The notes beneath the pieces are model-generated. The model was not told where the DNA came from. It ran no database searches and saw only the letters and a list, made by a program, of their open reading frames with translations. The position numbers were made by a program, and so were the translations under genes. Positions 56,459-64,000 of a stretch of 64,000 bases of DNA are shown piece after piece. The DNA comes from Sesamum alatum (taxonomy: Eukaryota > Streptophyta > Magnoliopsida > Lamiales > Pedaliaceae). The DNA lies in contig JACGWO010000005.1 in assembly GCA_034509735.1 (NCBI GenBank), forward strand, positions 29,604,479-29,668,478, in the 5' to 3' direction. Every line of letters starts with the position of its first letter. Positions within the stretch are counted from its first letter, which is position 1.

Positions 56459-56945
56459 GGAGAATTTTACTTTTGATCCCTAAGTTAGTCATTAAAATCA
56501 CTTTTGGTACACATGCCCCAACTTCAACAATTTTGATCTCAAATTTTCTTAAAATAATCAAAGTTAGTTTCGATCATTCGTTGACCGTCTAAACTAACGG
56601 TCAAGTGGTGTAGGGTTTCAGACTTCCAATTGCATGTTTATAACTTCTCAATTCCCAATTTCTCTCAAAAAAATCTTAGATCTCCTATTTCTCTTCCTCC
56701 ATTTTCCTCGATTATCTTCAAAAGCGACTCAAAAGCATCATTTTCATTGTTTAAACACTAATTTAAGATTATTGGATTTTATTATTGGTTTGTCGCTTTT
56801 GTTTCCCTCCAAAAAAAATTGCTTCGTTAGTTTAGACAATCAATTAATGATCATGATTCAGGACTAATTTTAATTATTTTAAAAAACTTTCAAGAACCAA
56901 AATTGATGATGTAGTGATTTAAGGGACTAAAAGTGAAATTGTCCC
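56459..56945. mobile_element. MITE-like element, TSD imperfect
   Basis: The ends ggagaattttacttttgatc and ctaaaagtgaaattgtccc are inverted copies. The flanks gctatttgt and actatttgc match at 7 of 9 positions. A T-rich open frame inside (56634-56867) has no recognisable family. Confidence 0.5.
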
Positions 56946-57255
56946 ACTATTTGCCCATATTTTTATGCAATAATGTTAAACAGTAAAAAAGAAAAGCAAA
57001 AAGGGGTGGATCTCGTAATCAGCCATCAAATTCGAGTGGAGATTAGGCGCATGAACAGTTGTTCTCTTCCCCGGAACGGCATCGAGTCCACTGAGATTCT
57101 TCGCCTAAAAATCCACTCTTAACCAAAACCCTAAATTCAGATATCCCTTTTCTTGTCATGAATTTCTTTTACTTTAACCCCAAATTCCCCAACCCCATCA
57201 TCCATATCCACTTTTATGCTCAGATGAATAAAGATACAGCGAAGTGAAGAGGCGG

Positions 57256-58893
57256 ATGCCAATGGGTCGAACTGGTAAGCTACGCCGGTGGAGATTTTCT
57301 TTCTCCAGATCTTCCTCTACCGCCTCGACCGCCGCTGCAGCCGTCAACAAGAAGGAACCGCCGAAAGAATTCATCTGCCCCATTTCTAACTTCCTGATGT
57401 TTGATCCTGCCGTCGTTTCCTCCGGCCAGACTTTCGAGCGAGTTGCTGTCCATGTCTGCAGGAATTTGGGTTTCACGCCTACGCTTCCCGACGGTTCGAC
57501 GCCGGATTTTTCGACCCTGATACCCAATCTTGCCCTGAAGACTGCTATCGTCAATTGGTGCTCGAAATCGGGGTTGGAGCCCCCGAGCCCCCCTGTTTAT
57601 TCGGATATTGAATCGATTGTGCGCTCTCTCAGCGGCTCCGCCGCGTCGGAGAAGCAAGAGATTTCGAGAATTAGGGCTTCGGAGAGGGAATTGCTGAAGG
57701 GCGTCGCCGAAAGACCTCCGGTTTTCTTCTCGCGCGCTGCCAGTGAATTGAACCCGAGGAATTTGTACTCTCCTGCGAGCTCTGAAGAGTCCGTTATCGC
57801 CAACACCACGCCGCTTTTGCCCTTCTCGACGCGGCCCTCTTGCTTTTCGCACTCGTCTTCCCCTTCAACTTCGTCGGAGTTCGTTTCCGACGAGGCGTCG
57901 TCGAACTATGTTTCTGCTTCATCTTCGATTTCGTCTTCGGAGGATGAGAGTTTTGTAACTAAGTTGAAAAGTTTTGATGTTTACGAGCAAGAGCAAGCTG
58001 TGATTCTTTTGAGGAAAACTACAAGAACCGATGAAGAAGCAAGGGCGGCGCTGTGTACAGATAGGCTTTTGTTTGCTCTGAAGCAGTTGCTGAATTCAAG
58101 GTACGCTGCCGTGCAGACCAACGCCACGGCGGCGCTGGTTAATCTGTCGCTTGAAAAAGAAAACAAACTTAAGATTGTCAGAGCTGGGATTCTTCCATCT
58201 CTAATTGACATTCTAATGAACGGATTCGAAGAATCGCGCGAGCACGCCGCCGGTGCGATTTTCAGCTTAGCTCTTGAAGATGACAACAAGACAGCGATCG
58301 GCGTTCTCGGCGCTTTGCCGCCGTTGCTCCACTTGCTGAGGTCCGGCAGCCGGCGGGGCCGTCACGACGCGGCTTTGGCGCTGTATCACTTGACTCTGAT
58401 GCAGAGTAACAGAACGAAAATCATAAAGCTTGGAGCCGCCGGGATTTTAGTGGGGTTGCTGAAGGATACAGAGGTGGCGGCACGTGTCGTGCTGGTGGTG
58501 TGCAACCTGGCGGCGTCCGGCGAGGGCCGGGCGGCATTGTTGGAAGCCAATGCCGTGGAGTGCTTAGTGGCCGCATTGAGAAACGGGAGTGAGTTGGACT
58601 CCGAGTCAACTCAGGAGAACTGCGTTGCTGCACTATACTCGTTGAGTCATGGGAGCTCGAGGTTCAACCGGCTGGCAACGGATGCCGGGGCGGAAGATGT
58701 GTTGCGGAAGGTGTTGGAGACAGGGAGTGAACGGGCGAGAGAGAAGGCAAGGCAGGTTTTGGCGGGGTTGAGGTGGCCAGACGAGGCAGAGGATGGGGAG
58801 GAAGTCGACTGGGAGGCAGTGATGAAGGGCGGAGTGACTCGAGCGAGGCGTAGAGTTGGGAAGAGTCGTGGGCATAACTCAATTGAATTCTGA
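57256..58893 (+). CDS. U-box and armadillo-repeat protein (PUB-type E3 ligase)
   Basis: A single-exon frame of 545 codons from the first ATG (MPMGRTGKLRRWRFSFSRSS); a second ATG two codons on is also possible. The Ser/Ala-rich, basic N-terminus is followed by a U-box at about residues 34-103 (EFICPISNFLMFDPAVVSSG, PDFSTLIPNLALKTAIVNWC). A Ser-rich linker spans about 120-230. Armadillo repeats occupy about 245-510 (AAVQTNATAALVNLSLEKEN, REHAAGAIFSLALEDDNKTA). U-boxes bind E2 enzymes and the ARM part selects substrates for ubiquitin transfer. The loop FERVAVHVCRNLGFTP, without the usual Trp, is typical of the PUB38-PUB41 group as I know it. No frame break; the gene looks functional. Confidence 0.88.
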   Translation: MPMGRTGKLRRWRFSFSRSSSTASTAAAAVNKKEPPKEFICPISNFLMFDPAVVSSGQTFERVAVHVCRNLGFTPTLPDGSTPDFSTLIPNLALKTAIVNWCSKSGLEPPSPPVYSDIESIVRSLSGSAASEKQEISRIRASERELLKGVAERPPVFFSRAASELNPRNLYSPASSEESVIANTTPLLPFSTRPSCFSHSSSPSTSSEFVSDEASSNYVSASSSISSSEDESFVTKLKSFDVYEQEQAVILLRKTTRTDEEARAALCTDRLLFALKQLLNSRYAAVQTNATAALVNLSLEKENKLKIVRAGILPSLIDILMNGFEESREHAAGAIFSLALEDDNKTAIGVLGALPPLLHLLRSGSRRGRHDAALALYHLTLMQSNRTKIIKLGAAGILVGLLKDTEVAARVVLVVCNLAASGEGRAALLEANAVECLVAALRNGSELDSESTQENCVAALYSLSHGSSRFNRLATDAGAEDVLRKVLETGSERAREKARQVLAGLRWPDEAEDGEEVDWEAVMKGGVTRARRRVGKSRGHNSIEF

Positions 58894-59770
58894 GTTCTTG
58901 TGAAATTCTAATCCAAATCGAATGTAGTCGAATATTCCCAACAAAAAAATTTCAAGAAAATAACAAAAGATAAAACCAAGAAATAGTCGTGCAGCGACTA
59001 ATTGATTTGATTCGATCAAAATCAATTTGAATATGCATTTACTTAGGCATGTAAATGTTGATGGTCACTTTCATATCCTATGGGCTTCTTTTGATTTTAT
59101 TGAGAGGTTGGGGGCCTAACTCCTTTAGTTTCTTTTGGTAGTGGTAATTGTAAAAAGGGACTTAGGATTGTAATTGCTAATTAACTATATACAATGGAAA
59201 AGTATTGTGGACTTTTGACTAGTGATGGTTTTTGTAGTCTAGTTGTGCTACATGTCTAACATTTGATATGATAGTGGCAAGTAACTTTTTGTTCCTAATG
59301 ATATATTAAATTACTTACTTTTTGGTATGTAGATTGAACTAATTTAGATTGAATTGATTCACTTGGTGGTGTTGCATGACCCTACGTTCACAAAAAGTTA
59401 CAATTTTTTTAAAATTGATGACAATTATACCATTTATATATTAATTATTTATGTTCATATATTAGTAGTACTCGAATTTATCGACACAAAAAGGTATAAC
59501 TTAGCGATCAAACATAATAACTACTTATGTATTTTGGTCCTTAAATTATTATTATTATTATTATTATTTTTGAATTTTTGATCCTTCGTGTTAGTTGACC
59601 ATTAAAATTGGCGAAAATGCTATTTGAAGGGGAAAAACATCCATTTTTTGTGAGTTTTAAACGGTTCACTAACAGAAAGGATCAAAATTGTAATATCAAA
59701 TTGTTTGAGAACTAATTGTGCCAAACTTCAAGAGAGGTTATTGTAATTCACCCAAAATTATATTATATGA
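58894..59770. other. 3' flank of the U-box gene
   Basis: AT-rich with no supported gene. An (ATT)n run lies at about 59548-59570. Phrases such as tgatccttcgtgttagttgac and gaaaggatcaaaattgtaat (about 59579-59690) suggest a worn MITE. Confidence 0.45.
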
Positions 59771-59779
59771 TTATTTTAT

Positions 59780-60204
59780 GGGTAAACTACAACTACCTCC
59801 CCTGAGGTTTGACATAATACAAATATCACCTTGTTGTTTGAAAAATTACAAACCTCCCTGAGGTTTGTAACCGTATTACAAATAACCCATTTTTATGGGT
59901 GAACTGACCAAAATGTCTTTATGCAAACTGAATTATTTTTTTTATTTAATTTTTAATTTTTTTTGAATTTTTTTGGACTACAATCGCAGGGAGAGGTTTC
60001 TTAAGTTTTTTACACAGAAGCGCAATAGGGCAATTTTCCTCGACTGATTTTTTTATAATTTTAATAAAAAATTCAAGAGCAAAATGGTCAAATTTAGGCC
60101 TTTGGTTAAAAATACAAACCTCAATAGGTATTTGTAAATTTTCGAACAATGAGAGGATATTTGTAATTATGTCAAATTTTAGAGGATGTGGTTGTAATTT
60201 ACCC
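59780..60204. mobile_element. Mutator-type MITE, near-exact 9-bp TSD
   Basis: A 425-bp element with ends gggtaaactacaactacctc and ggatgtggttgtaatttaccc, flanked by ttattttat (59771-59779) and ttgttttat (60205-60213), 8 of 9 matching. It shares its family with 5107-5532 (426 bp) and 21820-22204. Confidence 0.8.
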
Positions 60205-60558
60205 TTGTTTTATTTAGAATATTTTTGTATATACCTAACATCTAATGAAACAGGAAAGGCAATAAAATCTAAAATAAAATGGTGGGATTTTTTTTATAGT
60301 AAAGGTAGTGGCAATAATTTTCCTATGGGGCTGAAAGCAGTATTCACCAATCTTTTTATAAAGTGTTAGAAAACCGGTGGACATTTGTCAAATTTGTAAG
60401 AAAAGAGAATTAAACGGCAGATATAAAATTTTACTAAGATATAAAAATAATCTTATATTTATTGTTGTCAAAAATCAGTTTTTATCACTACAACGGTATT
60501 AGTGACAAGATACTAACAATATTAAAGTTATTATTAAAAATATATATTTTTGATATAA

Positions 60559-62071
60559 CTAGGAAGTATGACAGTGCGATGCACGTGTAAAAATATATTT
60601 TTAGAGGTAAATATTATAATTAGCTAACTGTTAGTTATATTTAAGAAAAATATCTTCAAATTGAATAAATTCTTAGTATCAAAATAATTATACTTTACCT
60701 CTACCCATTTCAATCGTTTTTATTGTTATTTTAATTTTATGATATTGTGAAGAGATAAACAAAAGTAATTTATACTTTCATCGTAGGCGAAAGTACTTTA
60801 TTAACGTATGCTCTATTCTTTAGTTCCACTTAGAATAAAACATCATATCTAATTCATATATGTGAGTTCGATCTTGATAATTAGATTTATTATATATATG
60901 AAATACTTTAAAAAAAATTCATATATAATGGTGCTATTTGTTTATTATATGTCAAATTAAAAATATAAGGAAATAACTATAAAGTAAAAGAATTAGAAAA
61001 TTTTATGGATATCCAATCTATAAATATATCATAGAGTTCTATGAAAATTTCAATCTATTATAATGATTGAAAAATTTTATTTGCGAAGAATATAATTATA
61101 CAATTGAAATTCGGTTTGCAAATAACATGGTAAAGTGCTATTTCTTTTGAAATTTTACTTTTTATTATTCTTTTAATTTGCTAATTAATCAATGTATTGT
61201 GTACTATATTTTGTAACATGTTAATGTGCTATTTTCTTTTCGGATTTTACTTTTAAAAACTTATTTTTTAAATTGTTCGCTAATTTATCAACGTATTGCG
61301 TACTTTTGTAATATATTATGCAATACTATATTTTTTTTTGTTACTTTTTATCAATATCTTTTATTTCTATTTTTTTTTTTAAAAATGACGCATGATGTTA
61401 TTTTTATTGTTAGTTATTTTTAATAAAACTTGTCTAAATTGACTAAACCCTTTAAGGCATCAAAATACTTTTATTTGTCTTATGAGATCTATAATTATAT
61501 CAATTGTATTTACTACTATATAAGGTAATATTTTAAGTTTTAGTTATTTATTATATTATTGTTTACGATCTTCTTCAATCACAATTCTTGGGTTGGGTTG
61601 GGTTGGGGGGGATATGGTATTTTTTATCTATTAATATTAAAAAAGTCAATTAATAAGAGTCACTCTTTTTAAAATTTTCAACAACACTTCCAATTTAATC
61701 AGATTGATAATTTTCAGCCGCAATTAAATTTTGATATTTATTCATTATTATATATATATATTTATATATAGATAAATTTAAGTTTAGATTTATTTTAAAT
61801 CTTAATGTGCCATAGAAACTTTTATTACTATTTGCATATTTATTTTTTTAATTGGATATATATATATATATATTATTTATTCTCTAAGTAGTTTAGAGCA
61901 ACTGGAACTACTAAATAGTTTTTTTTTTTTTTTAGAATTTGTCCTTTTATAACTATTTTTTATTTTGATTTATTATTAAATGAAGTACTTAAGTAAGGGC
62001 ATAGTTGTCCTTTCACAATAGGGAACAAACACTTCGTAGATTCATTCTTTTATATATAGTATAGATATAGA
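60559..62071 (-). mobile_element. Non-autonomous Helitron, about 1.5 kb
   Basis: On the minus strand it starts TCTATATCTATACTATATAT (at 62071) and ends with the hairpin GTGCATCGCAC, then TGTCATACTTCCTAG (at 60559). The base before the start is A and the base after the end is T, as expected. No Rep/helicase is encoded. The interior is AT-rich. Confidence 0.72.
61587..61611 (+). repeat. Short TTGGG repeat
   Basis: About four copies of ttggg ending in a G run, inside the Helitron. Too short and off-consensus for a plant telomere repeat (TTTAGGG). Confidence 0.6.
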
Positions 62072-62185
62072 TTTTAATCTTGTTACTATATAATTACTAG
62101 TGATTGTAATTGTATATAAAGCTGTCATTATAGATAATTAGTGACAACATGAATATAGTGACAATAACTATATATGCGTTATTAA

Positions 62186-62420
62186 TCTATACTATTATAT
62201 AAAGCAAACCCCATTTTCACTAATAAATGACGGTTACTTACACCGCAACACCAATTTTTTTACTATACCGATAATACCCCTAAGTTAGTTTTCATTTCTT
62301 TTATTTATTTATTTTAAAAGCAATGTATTGATTAATATATATATTTTCTTATTTACAATAACTTTAAAGCGTGCAATATTATTTTATATGCACGCAGGTA
62401 CGGCGTGCCACGATGACTAG
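62186..62420 (+). mobile_element. Short non-autonomous Helitron
   Basis: A 235-bp element starting TCTATACTATTATATAAAGC and ending with hairpin GCACGC...GCGTGC, then CACGATGACTAG. It lies between A (62185) and T (62421). All three hallmarks (TC start, hairpin, CTAG end with A/T site) are present. Confidence 0.82.
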
Positions 62421-62831
62421 TTGTTTATAGTGACAACTTAATATGCAATTTTTTATCACAAATTCTTAATTTATACAAAATAATCATTACCGGTAAAACT
62501 TTAAATTTCTATTGCAATAAAATAAAAATTCTTCTCACTGAATACATATTTTTAAGAGTGTCACATTTTTTTTTTTGTCTCTTGATTTTCTATTTTGTTG
62601 TTGTGTATTAAGATACTTTTTTAAAATTATAATAAGAAAGCCTTGCTTGTCAATTATTTATACTAGTGGGTAATAATTTTTTGATTTAGTCATTAACCTT
62701 AAGAATGAGATTCCTTTTGAAATTTAGCTAACATTATCAATCATAAACTTATAAATCCAAATATTATAATTAATTACTCTTTGTAAAATTAATTATTTTA
62801 TAATTAATTATGTAATCGCAGACCAAATTGA
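62421..62831. other. AT-rich spacer
   Basis: No gene. The first 60 bases continue the host DNA interrupted by the Helitrons (tagtgacaac motif). Confidence 0.45.
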
Positions 62832-63051
62832 TAGGAAAATTGCTTTTTTGGTCCCAAATCTTAGGGCCTTTTCTGATTTGGTCTCATTTGTTGCATTTGT
62901 CTCACATTTGTTAACAATTTGATGGAAAATGTTGTTTGGGACCAAATTTGAGAAAAAAATTAAACAAATGAGACTAAATGTGAGACAAATGCAACAAATG
63001 ACATCAAATAAAAAAAATCCTAAAATATGGGACCAAAAATAAAATTTTCCC
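62832..63051. mobile_element. Small MITE, 9-bp TSD
   Basis: A 220-bp palindromic element, ends taggaaaattgctttttt and gaccaaaaataaaattttccc, flanked by an exact ccaaattga at 62823-62831 and 63052-63060. Internal words gtctcacatttgttaac/caaatgagactaaatgtgag are mirrored. Confidence 0.82.
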
Positions 63052-63800
63052 CCAAATTGACCTTAGCCCAAAAAGATCAATTACAAAGGAAATTCATTTT
63101 CACTATCCATATATATATATATATATATATATATCTATATATAATTAATTCATATTTCAAGAATTAGTTGGATTATGCCAAGTTAGATTTGATTTATAGC
63201 TTTTAGGAGTTCATCAGATAAGCATAAAAAAGTTATAATTTATGTGGCCCATATTGTTAAGATTGATTGCCTTTATGTTATATAATGGCTTAGGTTTGGT
63301 TACCCAACATCTTTTTTTCCCTTGTGGTACTAATAATTGTTGAGTTAGGATAGTGATTTGGGGCTCTTTTTTTCAATAAATAAATAAATAATGAATTATA
63401 TAATTGGAGAATTTAGTGGACTTTGATTAATGGCAATTTTGGAGTCTAGGTTTAATCCAAAATGTTGTGATTGAAGTTTGATTGAGATGTTTTGTATGGC
63501 ACGGAATATTTTAGTCCAGACAGAGTTTGATCAAATTTGAATTAATTACACAGTAAATATAATATACTTTTTATATGATTAGTGTATTGCTAAGAGAGAG
63601 TGACTAATCATATAAATGCATCATATTTAATATGTATTTGCTTGAGTACGATCGAACTTGATTTGAATTAAAACTTATCAACACGAACTTTTGTTCCTTA
63701 TCTTTAGGTAGAACTAATGATTATTTTGGCGTAAGGTGTCAACTCATCTCTTCCATTTAATTTTAATTTAAACTGCAAATAATTTGATGATGCATAATTT
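63052..63800. other. AT-rich spacer with (AT)n run
   Basis: An (AT)n run lies at about 63109-63134. No gene is supported. Confidence 0.5.
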
Positions 63801-63804
63801 TAAG

Positions 63805-64000
63805 CATAGGGCTTATTGCAATTTTGGTTTGTATCTTTAGGGGGTTAGCAATTATGGTCCTTTAACTTTGGGTATGGTGATTTTGGTCCTGTATCTTTCA
63901 AATGTTCGTAGGTTTGATCCTTTAGCCCATTTTATGATCGTTTTGCCCTTTTAATGGAAAAAGCTCCATAGTCCAGCACATGCTCTTAGTAAGGCCCAAC
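63805..64000 (+). repeat. Left part of a MITE cut off by the window end
   Basis: The phrases gcaattttggtttgtatctt, ttatggtcctttaac and gattttggtcctgtatc are the same kind of sequence seen in the MITEs of this window. The right half would lie beyond base 64000. Confidence 0.4.

Noticed and set aside
56634..56867. A 77-codon frame rich in Phe and Leu
   Set aside because: It lies within a MITE-like inverted repeat and has only T-rich hydrophobic composition.
57280..57852. A 190-codon minus-strand frame inside the U-box gene
   Set aside because: It lies opposite the Ser-rich linker and U-box; composition artefact of a GC-rich exon.
61587..61611. Interstitial telomere repeat
   Set aside because: Units are TTGGG, not TTTAGGG, and only about four copies.

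Overview
The window is nuclear DNA from a flowering plant, almost certainly a eudicot. Evidence: intron-bearing plant-type genes (ARO armadillo protein, U-box/ARM E3 ligase, HhH-GPD glycosylase), and plant-typical transposons (CACTA, Tat-lineage Gypsy, PIF/Harbinger, Emigrant/Lemi1-type pogo, Helitron, Mutator-type MITEs). AT-rich spacers are abundant. An asterid such as a Lamiales species is a guess only. No rRNA, tRNA gene, CRISPR or prokaryotic feature was seen.

Only three ordinary host genes are supported. (1) 1765-3771 (-): single-exon armadillo-repeat-only (ARO-type) protein. (2) 22486-26351 (-): four-exon endonuclease III-like HhH-GPD DNA glycosylase. (3) 57256-58893 (+): single-exon U-box plus armadillo protein, probably an E3 ubiquitin ligase. 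Nothing suggests that they work together. They are islands in a transposon-rich region.

Layout. 1-5.5 kb: ARO gene, then a SINE-like piece and two Mutator-type MITEs with 9-10 bp target-site duplications (TSDs). 5.66-13.48 kb: a near full-length but dead CACTA element with TNP2- and TNP1-like pseudogenes. 14.57-18.99 kb: an Emigrant/Lemi1-like pogo element whose transposase is split by a second, internally deleted CACTA (15605-17913, TSD agt). 19-22.2 kb: a GC-armed inverted-repeat element, a Gypsy LTR-like stretch interrupted by a MITE, a minus-strand Helitron and another MITE. 22.5-26.4 kb: the glycosylase gene. 26.8-35.2 kb: a PIF/Harbinger region with two SANT/Myb-like reading frames flanking a broken transposase, bordered by large palindromes. 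35.2-43.1 kb: AT-rich repeats, LTR-like fragments, a MITE and a long foldback element. 43.35-56.16 kb: a nest of a MITE split by an 11.67-kb Tat-lineage LTR retrotransposon, which is itself split by a 2.05-kb hAT element. 57.3-58.9 kb: the U-box gene. 59.8-63.1 kb: a MITE, two Helitrons and another MITE.

The most informative observations are the ordered nests proved by matching TSDs, the spliced antisense reading frame in the retrotransposon, the hAT element with its internal ~215-bp array, the SANT-transposase-SANT layout, and the 1-kb palindrome. All element calls come from reading the sequence. No database search was run.
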